Shown one piece after another: positions 25,022 to 33,931 of a stretch of 64,000 nucleotides of DNA (position 1 is the first letter of the stretch; each line of letters begins with the position of its first letter). This DNA is from Variovorax paradoxus_P (GTDB lineage Bacteria; Pseudomonadota; Gammaproteobacteria; Burkholderiales; Burkholderiaceae_C). The stretch lies in the NCBI RefSeq assembly GCF_050627025.1, contig NZ_CP192472.1; one strand, written 5' to 3'. The position numbers and the translations under genes were made by a program. The notes below the pieces were generated by a model. It searched no databases. It had not been told where the DNA came from and saw nothing but the letters and a program-made list of their open reading frames with translations.

Positions 25022-28000
25022 GCTGCATCTCCTTGCGGCAACACATCTTTCTCCATTTCGATTTTCTTAGGCGGCACGGGGGCGAAATAACCTACCAGCA
25101 GCAGCAATGCACCCACCGCAATGAACGACACGATGCGGAACAGACCGCCCCTGTCCGCCAGTTCGACGAAGAACAATTTCAGCACCACAACGCCCAGCAG
25201 CGCGGCGCCGCCGACCCAGAGCGTGCGCACGCCGCGAGAGTGGCCGAGCACCATTGCGATCACGCCGCAGATGGCCCATGTAATCGACAGCGCCGCTTGC
25301 GTGAGCCACGATGCATAGAGCGCATCGAAACGCCATTCGACGCCCGCATAGTGATGGCAGCTGCGAAGCACTGCACCGGTCAGCAGCGCAAGGCCGGTAA
25401 CGCCGAGCACACCCCTGGCCACCATCGGCTGCACGCGCGCGAACGACCCCACGGGCAAGGCTCGCCACCAGAGCACCAGCGCAAACAGCACCAGCCACTG
25501 CGCAAGTTCGAGCGGGTTCAGCAGCGGCACATAGGGCAGCGGCGCAGCGTTGCCCGGGCTCGTGCCGTTGGTGACCCAGACCCACGCGAGCAGGTAGGCC
25601 GCCACCGGCATCGCCGCGAATTCCAGGTACGCTGCCCGATACTCGGCCAGCGGCCACCGCTGCAACAGGGCGCGCGAACGCAGCAGCCACAACGCAACCG
25701 CGGGCACGATGGCCCAGCCAAGCAACTGCCAGCTCGACCACTCTGCGCCGATGCGGCCGAGCTGCCATTGGCACTCGGGCGCAGCAAGCAGCAAGAAGAA
25801 CCAGAAGCCCGCCACGTGGAACGGCACCAGCGCCGCAGGAGCAAGCCAGCGCTTCTGTGCGTGCAGCAACCGCAGGTGCCACAGCAGCGCCAGCGGCCAG
25901 GCCGCCCAGCCCAGGGCGCCCGAAGGCACATAGACGAGCGGTGCGGCCAGGGCAATGCCCCAGGCGGCGATCAGCACAAGGCCGGGCAACGTTGCCAGCG
26001 TGGCGCGGCCAAGCTGTGGCCAGCCGCGCCGGTGCGCCACCACCGCAGAGATAACGGAGGTGACGAGCACGATGGCGAGCGCAGCCGCGGCCAGATAGGC
26101 GGCCATGCCGTTGCTACGCAGCACCTCGGCGGCTTCGCCGAGCCAGCCGAAGAGCCACCAGCCCAGGCCCCAGATCACCGGCGCCCACAGCACGACCGGG
26201 TTGGCGCACCAGTCGTTGATCCAGCGCGTGCGCCTGGCGGTTGTGGTGCCTTCGGTCGCACGCCGCCATGCCTCGCTGCTCATCCATGCGCCGGCCAGCA
26301 GGGCTGCGAGCCCCAGCATCACCGGTGTCCAGAAACCCAGGTGCGCAAAAGCCGATGGCGGGATATTGCTGCGGTAGATCAGGACCTGGTCGAAAACGTA
26401 GAGCACCGCAGAGACAACCTGCAGCAGGCCCGCCAGTGCGGCGAGCGGCTTGTGCGCAATGCGCAGCGCCACCCAGAGCACGACCGTGGCCGTAAGCGGC
26501 CACAGCAGAGCGGCCTGCGCAAGGCTCACCTGGAACAGCATCGCGAGATGCAGCAAGCTCACGCCGGCAATTGCAGCAACGGCATTGCCGAGCGACCACA
26601 CCGGCGGGATGCCCCGCGCCAACGCGGCGCGGTGCGCCTGCAGCATCGACCACGCGGCGCTGCCGAGCAGGCTCAGTGCAATGAGGCTTGCCGCCACGGC
26701 GCCCTGCCAGCCGCTTGCGAGCACCTGCTCCCCGCTGCCGGGTACATCGGCCGCGCGATGAAGGGTGGCGATGAAACCGGCCACCGCCAGCGCTTGCATT
26801 CCGTAGGTCACAAAAGCAAGCGGCCTGAGCATGAAACGCACCGCCACCGCAAAGGTGATGGACGCCAGCACCGCCGTTGCCGCGGCCGCCCACGGCGGAG
26901 TGAACCATTGCCACAACAGCAGCGTGAGCGCACCCATGCCGAGCCACGGCAAGGCAGTACCCACCAGCGCTTCCCAGCCGTTGCCTTCATCGAGCCTGGC
27001 GCGCCGGTGAATGGCCCACATCGCAAAGGCGCTCACCGCCACCAGCAGCGGGCCGATCACCGAGCCCTGCAGCAGCGGATGCCCCGGCGCCGCATCGAGT
27101 TGGGTGGCTTCGAGCAGCTTCCACACCGCGCCGGCAAACACCAGGAACGAGAAGGCCCGCGCATACATGCGCCCTTGCCGTGCGCCCAGCCAGTACATGC
27201 CTGCCGCTTCGACGGCCCACGCCGCGCCCGTCCACCGGCCTTCGAAGCCGAGCGGAATGGCAAGCGTGCCGAAGATCACCCCCACGATGGCGTAGGCCTC
27301 CGCAAGCAAGGCCAGGCCCTTGGGTTGCGTGGCGAACACCAGCCGGCCGAGCACCAGGTAGAAGGCTGAAAGCGCCATGGCCGAGAAGGCGGCGCCGTAT
27401 TCCCACGGCTGCATCAGCAGGTACTGCATGCCGAACGCGACCATGGGCGTGCCGAACACCAGCGAGCTGTCGACCCGGCCCGCGCGGCGCAGCGTGTCCA
27501 GCGCGCGGGCGGCCAGCGGCTGTGCGGGCTGCACGGGTGCGTCGAACAGCGTGCGGCGCGCGAAGAGCAGGCCCACCGCGACGAACATCAGGAAAAACAC
27601 CAGCAGGAAAGGCTGCACGATGCCGTACTGGTCGTCTGTGTAGTACTTGTGCGCCCAGCCCGCGGCAAGCGTGAAAGTGCCGACAAAGCCGATGAGGTTC
27701 AGCACCCGCCAGGCCTTGAACCAGGCGATCAGCACAATGCCGACGTCGAGCACCAGCAGGTACGTGAAGAGCCCCATCGGGCGGTTCTGCCCCGTGGATG
27801 CGAGCACCGGCGCAGCAAAGCCCTCGAGCGCCGCAACAATGGCCAGCACCGGCGCGTTCTGCAGCAGCGCCAGCACCGCGCTGAGCACGGCCACGCCGAA
27901 CAGGAAAGCGAAGCCGGCCGTGGGTGGCAGCAGCTCATGAACCTTCATGGCCGCGAGCGTCGTGAGATAGAAAATGCCGATGCCGGCACCCTGCAGGATG

Positions 28001-28839
28001 AGAGCGTAGCCGGTGCGCTTGCGGCGCAGGAACCAGCCCAGGGCCAGCAGGCCCGCGCCCACCAGTGCGACGGCTGCATAGCGCAGCTCGACTGGCACCG
28101 TCACGCGCTCGGCGGTGTAGCGCAGCAAGAAGGCAAGCCCCAGGAACAGGATCAGCACGCCGAGCTTCACCAGCATGTTGCCGCCGAAGATCAGGTTGGC
28201 GATGGGTGCGGGCAGACGGTCGCGCAGCGGAATTGCGGGTGGGGGCGGCGGTGGCGGGAGGCGCCGGGGCACTGGCACGGCAACCGGTGGTTTGGTTGGG
28301 ACAGGCGCGGGAACTGGCTCGGCAACTGCGGGCGGCGTGGCCGGAATCGAGGCACGTGCTGCGGCGGCTGCGGCTGCGGCCGCCTGGGCGGGCCGGGCGA
28401 TGGGGTTCGGCGTGGCTGGCGTGACCGGCGTGACAAGGGCGGCTGGGGTGGCCGGCATCGCTTGCGGAACCGGCTGCGCCGCCGACGTAGCAGCGGCGCT
28501 TGCTGCCGAGACAGGCTGCGCATCGTCGGGCATCGCCTCGCCAGCGCCCTGCGTGAGCCGCCGCTCGAGCATGCTCACGCGCTGCTCGAGTTCGGCCACC
28601 CGCTGCTGCAGTTTCAGCATGCCGCCCGCGGGTGCAGTCGATGTGCCGGCGCCGGAAGGTGATGCGCTGCCTGAGGGCTGCGCGCGTTCGGCCTCGGTGC
28701 GCTCAGGCTCCGCGGCGCTCTTCTTGCCGACGATTTTCGGCAATGCGAACGCGCCGACGACCGCCAATATCAGCGCAGCCGGAATCGACTCGGCCAAGGC
28801 CCCTATGAAAAGGCCGGCAATCATGCCAATGAACCACAT
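25018..28839 (-). CDS. Very large polytopic DUF2339 membrane protein
   Basis: A 1273-residue inner-membrane protein. It begins with one helix (residues 1-30), a coiled coil near 65-85 (LQQRVAELEQRVSMLERRLT), an Ala/Pro-rich linker to about 215, and then some two dozen hydrophobic helices to the C terminus. That layout is the DUF2339 family. GGGAGCTGAGG sits directly before ATG 28839. It is followed by DUF3999 with a 4-base overlap. No enzymatic motif is visible. The proline-rich linker with runs of Pro and Ala is unusually long. Confidence 0.86.
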   Translation of the reverse strand: MWFIGMIAGLFIGALAESIPAALILAVVGAFALPKIVGKKSAAEPERTEAERAQPSGSASPSGAGTSTAPAGGMLKLQQRVAELEQRVSMLERRLTQGAGEAMPDDAQPVSAASAAATSAAQPVPQAMPATPAALVTPVTPATPNPIARPAQAAAAAAAAARASIPATPPAVAEPVPAPVPTKPPVAVPVPRRLPPPPPPPAIPLRDRLPAPIANLIFGGNMLVKLGVLILFLGLAFLLRYTAERVTVPVELRYAAVALVGAGLLALGWFLRRKRTGYALILQGAGIGIFYLTTLAAMKVHELLPPTAGFAFLFGVAVLSAVLALLQNAPVLAIVAALEGFAAPVLASTGQNRPMGLFTYLLVLDVGIVLIAWFKAWRVLNLIGFVGTFTLAAGWAHKYYTDDQYGIVQPFLLVFFLMFVAVGLLFARRTLFDAPVQPAQPLAARALDTLRRAGRVDSSLVFGTPMVAFGMQYLLMQPWEYGAAFSAMALSAFYLVLGRLVFATQPKGLALLAEAYAIVGVIFGTLAIPLGFEGRWTGAAWAVEAAGMYWLGARQGRMYARAFSFLVFAGAVWKLLEATQLDAAPGHPLLQGSVIGPLLVAVSAFAMWAIHRRARLDEGNGWEALVGTALPWLGMGALTLLLWQWFTPPWAAAATAVLASITFAVAVRFMLRPLAFVTYGMQALAVAGFIATLHRAADVPGSGEQVLASGWQGAVAASLIALSLLGSAAWSMLQAHRAALARGIPPVWSLGNAVAAIAGVSLLHLAMLFQVSLAQAALLWPLTATVVLWVALRIAHKPLAALAGLLQVVSAVLYVFDQVLIYRSNIPPSAFAHLGFWTPVMLGLAALLAGAWMSSEAWRRATEGTTTARRTRWINDWCANPVVLWAPVIWGLGWWLFGWLGEAAEVLRSNGMAAYLAAAALAIVLVTSVISAVVAHRRGWPQLGRATLATLPGLVLIAAWGIALAAPLVYVPSGALGWAAWPLALLWHLRLLHAQKRWLAPAALVPFHVAGFWFFLLLAAPECQWQLGRIGAEWSSWQLLGWAIVPAVALWLLRSRALLQRWPLAEYRAAYLEFAAMPVAAYLLAWVWVTNGTSPGNAAPLPYVPLLNPLELAQWLVLFALVLWWRALPVGSFARVQPMVARGVLGVTGLALLTGAVLRSCHHYAGVEWRFDALYASWLTQAALSITWAICGVIAMVLGHSRGVRTLWVGGAALLGVVVLKLFFVELADRGGLFRIVSFIAVGALLLLVGYFAPVPPKKIEMEKDVLPQGDAA

Positions 28840-28960
28840 CCTCAGCTCCCCTTGTTTTGGCGAGCATGGAGTGTACGGCGATTGCCTTGTTAGAAACCGC
28901 CGCAAACGCCCGTGGCTATTGCAAGGTCAGCTATTTGTTTAATAGCAAACCTGACAGCTC

Positions 28961-31372
28961 TTACACCGGCGTGAGCTTGGCCACCGACAGCGCGAGCCAC
29001 TTCACGCCGTGCCGTGTGAACTTGACCTGCGCGCGTGCGTCGTCGCCCGTGCCTTCGAGCGACAGCACCGTGCCTTCGCCGAACTTGTTGTGGAACACCT
29101 GCATGCCCGAGCGAAGGCCGTGCGACGGCGCAGTTTTCTGCGGCGGCACGGGCGGGCTGGCGAACGTGTCCTTGCTGCTGCCATAGCCGCTACCGCCGCT
29201 GTAGCTGCCGCCGCCGCCGCCGCCGCGCGTGCTCGCATAGCCGCCGCCGTAGCCGAAGGCCGACGGCGTGAACGCCTGGTTCTTCGGCGTAAGCCACTTG
29301 AGCGCGCCTTCAGGCAACTCTTCGAAGAAGCGGCTCTTGACGTTGTAGCGCGTCTGGCCGTGGAGCATGCGGGTTTGCGAATGGCTCAGGTACAGGCGCT
29401 TGCGTGCCCGCGTAATCGCCACGTACATCAGGCGTCGTTCTTCCTCGAGGCTTTCGAAATCGCTCATCGAGTTTTCGTGCGGAAACAGGCCCTCTTCCAT
29501 GCCGGTGATGAACACGCAATCGAACTCCAGCCCCTTGGCCGCGTGCACGGTCATCAGCTGGACGGCGTCCTGCCCGGCCTGCGCCTGGTTGTCGCCCGAC
29601 TCGAGCGCCGCATGCGTGAGGAATGCGGCCAGCGGGCTCAGCGTTTCGCCGGTTTCTGCATCAGGCGCGAGCGGCTCGTCGACAACGGGGCGGGTCAGGT
29701 CGATGCCCTGGCTTGCGGGGGACTGCCGCAGTTCGTCGACCGGCAACGCCACGGCGTCGCGGCCGAAGCCTTCCTGCGTGACGAAGCTCTCGGCCGCGTT
29801 TACCAGTTCTTCCAGGTTTTCTATGCGGTCGGCGCCTTCGCGATCGGCCTTGTAGTGTTCGACGAGGCCGCTGTGGTCGAGCACCAGTTCAATGATCTCG
29901 CGCAAGCTGACGCCCTGCGTCTGCTCGCGCAGCACGTCGATCTTGGCCACGAAGGCCGTCAGGTTTGAGCCCGCCTTGCCGCCGACGGCATGCACCGCGT
30001 CGTGCAGCGAACGCCCCGCCGTGCGCGCCGCGTCCTGCAGTTGCTCGAGCGTGCGCGCGCCAATGCCGCGTGGTGGAAAGTTGACCACCCGCAGAAAGCT
30101 GGTGTCGTCGTCCTTGTTCTCGAGCAGGCGCAGATAGGCAAGCGCATGCTTGATTTCAGCGCGCTCGAAGAAGCGCAGACCACCGTACACGCGGTACGGC
30201 ACCGAGGCATTGAAGAGCGCCGTTTCAATCACCCGGCTCTGCGCATTGCTGCGGTAGAGCACAGCCATTTCCTTGCGGTCGAAGCCATCGCGCACGAGTT
30301 GGCGCATTTCCTCGACCATCCACTGCGCCTCGGCCAGGTCGGTGGGCGATTCGTACACGCGCACCGGCTCGCCCGGGCCCTGGTCGGTGCGCAGGTTCTT
30401 GCCCAGGCGCTTCTTGTTGTGGCTGATGAGCTCGTTGGCCGAATCGAGAATGTTGCTGTAGCTGCGGTAGTTCTGCTCCAGCTTGATCTGGTGCTGCACA
30501 TCGAACTCGCGCACGAAGTCGGCCATGTTGCCCACCCGCGCACCGCGAAAGGCGTAGATGCTCTGGTCGTCGTCGCCCACCGCAATCACGCTGTTCTGGC
30601 CCGGCGTGAACTGGCCGGCCACGGTGTTGCCCGAGAGCATCTTGATCCACGCGTACTGCAGGCGGTTGGTGTCCTGGAACTCGTCGATCAGGATGTGGCG
30701 AAACCGCCGCTGGTAGTGCTCGCGCACCGGATCGTTGTCGCGCAGCAGTTCGTAGCTGCGCAGCATGAGCTCGCCAAAATCGACCACGCCTTCGCGCTGG
30801 CACTGTTCTTCATAGAGCTGGTACAGCTCGACCTTCTTCCGGTCGTCGTCGCTGCGGATCTCCACGTCGCGCGGGCGCAGCCCGTCTTCCTTGGCGCCGG
30901 CAATGAACCATTGCGTCTGCTTGGCCGGAAAACGCTCGTCGTCCACGTTGAACTGCTTCATCAGCCGCTTGATGGCCGAAAGCTGGTCTTGCGTGTCGAG
31001 AATCTGAAAGGTGGAAGGCAGGTTGGCCAGCTTCCAGTGCGCGCGCAAGAGGCGGTTGCACAGGCCGTGGAAAGTGCCGATCCACATGCCCCGCACATTG
31101 ACGGGCAGCATGGCCGTGAGCCGCGTCATCATTTCCTTGGCGGCCTTGTTGGTGAAGGTCACGGCCAGGATGCCGCCTGCTGAAACCTGGCCGGTTTGCA
31201 GCAGCCAGGCGATGCGGGTGGTCAGCACGCGCGTCTTGCCCGATCCGGCACCGGCCAGGATGAGGGCGTTGCCCGCGGGGAGAGTGACCGCGGCGCGCTG
31301 CTCCGGGTTCAGGTTCTGCAGCAACGGCAGTTCCAGGGGGTTGGCATCAGCCGCAGGTTCGTTAAACAACAT
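28961..31372 (-). CDS. uvrD: UvrD/PcrA-family DNA helicase
   Basis: An 803-residue superfamily 1A helicase that unwinds DNA 3'-5' in nucleotide-excision and mismatch repair. In order: Q motif LNPEQRAAV, motif I AGAGSGKT (about residues 41-48), motif II DEFQDT, motif III GDDDQSIYAFRGA, motif IV QNYRS, motif V MTVHAAKGLEFD and motif VI VAITRARKRLYLS. The C terminus holds a Gly/Ser-rich segment (about residues 700-740) before the Tudor-like end GMQVFHNKFGEGTVL. ATG 31372 (MLFNEP) is preferred to a 27-codon extension. It is divergent from guaC. Confidence 0.94.
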   Translation of the reverse strand: MLFNEPAADANPLELPLLQNLNPEQRAAVTLPAGNALILAGAGSGKTRVLTTRIAWLLQTGQVSAGGILAVTFTNKAAKEMMTRLTAMLPVNVRGMWIGTFHGLCNRLLRAHWKLANLPSTFQILDTQDQLSAIKRLMKQFNVDDERFPAKQTQWFIAGAKEDGLRPRDVEIRSDDDRKKVELYQLYEEQCQREGVVDFGELMLRSYELLRDNDPVREHYQRRFRHILIDEFQDTNRLQYAWIKMLSGNTVAGQFTPGQNSVIAVGDDDQSIYAFRGARVGNMADFVREFDVQHQIKLEQNYRSYSNILDSANELISHNKKRLGKNLRTDQGPGEPVRVYESPTDLAEAQWMVEEMRQLVRDGFDRKEMAVLYRSNAQSRVIETALFNASVPYRVYGGLRFFERAEIKHALAYLRLLENKDDDTSFLRVVNFPPRGIGARTLEQLQDAARTAGRSLHDAVHAVGGKAGSNLTAFVAKIDVLREQTQGVSLREIIELVLDHSGLVEHYKADREGADRIENLEELVNAAESFVTQEGFGRDAVALPVDELRQSPASQGIDLTRPVVDEPLAPDAETGETLSPLAAFLTHAALESGDNQAQAGQDAVQLMTVHAAKGLEFDCVFITGMEEGLFPHENSMSDFESLEEERRLMYVAITRARKRLYLSHSQTRMLHGQTRYNVKSRFFEELPEGALKWLTPKNQAFTPSAFGYGGGYASTRGGGGGGSYSGGSGYGSSKDTFASPPVPPQKTAPSHGLRSGMQVFHNKFGEGTVLSLEGTGDDARAQVKFTRHGVKWLALSVAKLTPV

Positions 31373-31390
31373 CCGTCGATTGTAGAAACC

Positions 31391-31406
31391 AACCCGTATG
31401 CGGGTT
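31391..31406. promoter_or_regulatory. Inverted repeat in the uvrD leader
   Basis: AACCCG-TATG-CGGGTT is a perfect 6-bp-arm repeat 18 bases upstream of the uvrD start. It could be an operator or an mRNA hairpin. It does not match a LexA box (CTGT-N8-ACAG). Confidence 0.35.
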
Positions 31407-31456
31407 ATATGAAGAACCGGAAGACCCCCCTTTGCGAGACTGCGTAAAATCAATCA

Positions 31457-31487
31457 CCGGGCCCAAGTTTCTTGCGTCCGGTTTTTT
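31457..31487 (+). terminator. Terminator-like hairpin in the guaC leader
   Basis: CCGGGCCCAAG (31457-31467) pairs with CTTGCGTCCGG (31471-31481) at 10 of 11 positions (one G-U pair, one mismatch), with loop TTT, and is followed by six T residues (31482-31487). It lies 90 bases upstream of guaC on the sense strand. It has the form of an intrinsic terminator and may be a leader attenuator or stop upstream read-through. Confidence 0.55.
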
Positions 31488-31577
31488 GTGGGCGTTTTCT
31501 TTTCGAAGCGCCACGGAAACCGGCCGGACCAAGCGCTCATTCGTTTTTTTCAACGATTCCTTTTCAGGAGCCTGGTC

Positions 31578-32555
31578 ATGCAGATTTTCGATTACGACAA
31601 CATCCTTTTGCTTCCGCGCAAATGTCGCGTGGAAAGCCGTTCCGAGTGCGACACCAGCGTAACGCTGGGCGCGCGCAGCTTCCGCCTGCCGGTGGTGCCG
31701 GCCAATATGAAGACGGTGGTCGACGAGTCGATCTGCCTCTGGCTGGCGCAGAACGGCTACTTCTACGTGATGCACCGCTTCGACCTGGACAACGTGAAGT
31801 TCGTCAAGGAAATGCAGGGCAAGGGTGTGTTTGCCTCCATCTCGCTGGGCGTGAAGAAGCCCGACTACGACACGGTCGACCAGCTGGTGGCACAGGGGCT
31901 CGTGCCCGAATACATCACCATCGACATTGCGCACGGCCACGCCGACAGCGTGAAGAACATGATCGGCTACCTGAAGCAGAAGCTGCCGGGCTCCTTCGTG
32001 ATTGCCGGCAACGTGGGCACGCCCGAGGCCGTGATCGACCTGGAGAACTGGGGCGCGGACGCCACCAAGGTTGGCATCGGTCCCGGCAAGGTCTGCATCA
32101 CCAAGCTCAAGACGGGCTTCGGTACGGGCGGCTGGCAACTCAGTGCGCTCAAGTGGTGTGCGCGCGTGGCAACCAAGCCGATCATTGCCGACGGTGGCAT
32201 TCGCGACCACGGAGACATTGCCAAGAGCGTGCGATTCGGCGCGTCGATGGTGATGATCGGCTCGCTGTTCGCTGGCCACGAAGAGTCGCCGGGCAAGACT
32301 GTCGAAGTCGACGGCGTGCTCTTCAAGGAGTACTACGGCTCGGCCAGCGACTTCAACAAGGGAGAATACAAGCACGTCGAGGGCAAGCGCATCCTCGAGC
32401 CCATCAAGGGCAAGCTGGCCGACACGCTGGTCGAGATGGAGCAGGACGTGCAGAGCTCCATCAGCTACGCGGGCGGCCGCACGCTGATGGACATCCGCAA
32501 GGTCAACTACGTCACGCTGGGCGGCGACAACGCGGGCGAGCACCTGCTGATGTAG
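31578..32555 (+). CDS. guaC: GMP reductase
   Basis: A 325-residue TIM-barrel enzyme that converts GMP to IMP with NADPH, linking guanine and adenine pools. The catalytic loop GIGPGKVCITK has Cys173; the N-terminal FDYDNILLLPRKC and GADATKVGIGPG are IMPDH/GMPR blocks. There is no CBS domain, which separates it from IMP dehydrogenase. The length matches the shorter Bacillus-type GuaC (about 325) better than the E. coli type (347). CAGGAG precedes ATG 31578. It follows a terminator-like leader hairpin. Confidence 0.94.
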   Translation: MQIFDYDNILLLPRKCRVESRSECDTSVTLGARSFRLPVVPANMKTVVDESICLWLAQNGYFYVMHRFDLDNVKFVKEMQGKGVFASISLGVKKPDYDTVDQLVAQGLVPEYITIDIAHGHADSVKNMIGYLKQKLPGSFVIAGNVGTPEAVIDLENWGADATKVGIGPGKVCITKLKTGFGTGGWQLSALKWCARVATKPIIADGGIRDHGDIAKSVRFGASMVMIGSLFAGHEESPGKTVEVDGVLFKEYYGSASDFNKGEYKHVEGKRILEPIKGKLADTLVEMEQDVQSSISYAGGRTLMDIRKVNYVTLGGDNAGEHLLM

Positions 32556-32579
32556 GCGCCCTCCTCCGGGGGCCTGAAA

Positions 32580-33446
32580 TCAGGCCTCCAGGAGCTGCAC
32601 CGCGTGGCGGTGCAACGTGTGGGCCGGATCGGCCAGCGCATCCACAACGCTGAAGTGGTTCAGCCCCGGGAGCGACTCGCACACGGGCACGGCGTTTCGG
32701 CCCCATGCCTCGCGAATCAAGGCGTTGTGGCGCAAGAACTCTTCGCTTTCATCGCCTCCCACCACCGCATGCAGCTGGCCGCGCGCAGGTGCCGGCCACA
32801 GCGCCGGGCTGGCGCGCAATGCATCGGCGTCGCCGAGCTTGAGCACGTTTTCCAAAAAAGGCGTGCGCTGCAGCGGTCGAAGGTCGTACAGGCCAGAAAT
32901 GGACAGCGCGTTGCGAACCAACTGGGCCGGAAGATCGGGCGAGACGGCTTTCCACGCGCAGGCAAGCAATGCGGCCGCCATGTGGCCGCCAGCTGAGTGC
33001 CCGGCCACGGTGATGCGCGACGGGTCAGCGCCGAAACTCGCGGCGTTCCGCCATGTCCATTCGAGCGCACGCACCATCTGCATGAGGATGCCCGGCACAG
33101 TCACCGGCTGCTCCGCTGTTCCCGGGCAGAGTGCGTAATTGGGCATGACCACGCACATGTCGCGATCGTTGAAGGCGGGCGCAATGAAAGAATGATCGCG
33201 CTTGTCCATCGCGCGCCAGTAGCCACCGTGAATGAACACCAGCACCGGCGCACCGGGCACCGGCGCGGGAAAAATGTCGAGCGTTTCGTTGATGCCCCGG
33301 CCATAGGGCACATCGATGCGGCCGGAAAGCGTTTCGCGCGCGGCTGCGGAATTCCTGGCCCAGCGCTCGAAGTACGCGGGGTGGTCTTTTACCCGCGCGA
33401 GATTGTTGTACATGCCTTCCAGCCAGGCGGGGTCGTACGAGGCCAT
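32580..33446 (-). CDS. Alpha/beta hydrolase, kynurenine formamidase/esterase type
   Basis: A 288-residue hydrolase. The oxyanion motif HGGYWRAMDK (residues 73-82) and nucleophile Ser151 in GHSAGG, with Asp in VVGGDESEEF and His in GLNHFSVVD, match the arylformamidase-like esterase group. These cut N-formylkynurenine or small esters in the cytoplasm; no kynurenine gene is nearby, so the substrate is open. AGGAATCAGGAACCG precedes ATG 33446. An 81-codon upstream extension is only antisense to tRNA-Ala. Confidence 0.84.
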   Translation of the reverse strand: MASYDPAWLEGMYNNLARVKDHPAYFERWARNSAAARETLSGRIDVPYGRGINETLDIFPAPVPGAPVLVFIHGGYWRAMDKRDHSFIAPAFNDRDMCVVMPNYALCPGTAEQPVTVPGILMQMVRALEWTWRNAASFGADPSRITVAGHSAGGHMAAALLACAWKAVSPDLPAQLVRNALSISGLYDLRPLQRTPFLENVLKLGDADALRASPALWPAPARGQLHAVVGGDESEEFLRHNALIREAWGRNAVPVCESLPGLNHFSVVDALADPAHTLHRHAVQLLEA

Positions 33447-33470
33447 TCGGTTCCTGATTCCTTCTTTTTT

Positions 33471-33496
33471 GAAGATGCGCATCTTGGCGCATCTTC
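33471..33496. promoter_or_regulatory. Perfect 10-bp-arm inverted repeat upstream of the hydrolase and tRNA-Ala
   Basis: GAAGATGCGC (33471-33480) and GCGCATCTTC (33487-33496) flank ATCTTG. On the minus strand it sits 25 bases before the hydrolase ATG, so it could fold in the mRNA leader. On the plus strand it is 50 bases before tRNA-Ala and could be a binding site. Confidence 0.45.
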
Positions 33497-33548
33497 GGCT
33501 TGGCGCATGCGCTGCGAGGGGTGTTCTGGTTAAAATCCGGCCTGCGTT

Positions 33549-33624
<76 letters not shown>

Positions 33625-33634
33625 CCCATACAAA

Positions 33635-33664
33635 GGGACTCGGATTCTTCCGGGTCCCTTTTTT
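33635..33664 (+). terminator. Intrinsic terminator of tRNA-Ala
   Basis: GGGACTCGG pairs with CCGGGTCCC (one mismatch) around loop ATTCTT and is followed by six T residues. It starts 11 bases after the tRNA CCA end. Confidence 0.9.
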
Positions 33665-33931
33665 CTTGCCTGGAACGGTATTGCCCCATTGGTTGCTGTT
33701 ACACAAAGGCAGTAGAAAGTTTTCATTTGGTAACAAAAATGCCAAAGAAACACCAGAAACAAAGTATTGCATTTGACTACCAAAGTAGTAAGGTGAAATC
33801 TTCACATTAGTTCTTTGGTTTCAAACGTGAACAGAGCAGACCCAGTACTCAATCTTCCGGAGCGCCAAGCCTGGCGGGCCTCCGGACACACCAGCGGAGC
33901 ATGACATTGCTCAACGTACTGGAAAAACGCC
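33665..33931. other. AT-richer intergenic region before the sensor kinase
   Basis: About 270 bases without a convincing gene. The first part (to about 33840) is clearly more AT-rich than its surroundings, as promoters often are. A strong hairpin at 33857-33885 (CCGGAG, CGCCA, loop AGCC, TGGCG, CTCCGG with a 3-base bulge) lies in the presumed leader of the kinase gene. A 95-residue minus-strand frame here has no homology I recognise. Confidence 0.6.

Noticed and set aside
24913..27369. 818-residue plus-strand frame
   Set aside because: Antisense to DUF3999/DUF2339; composition rich in Arg, Gln, His as expected for shadow frames.
31391..31406. LexA box for uvrD
   Set aside because: The dyad does not match CTGT-N8-ACAG, so SOS control cannot be claimed from it.
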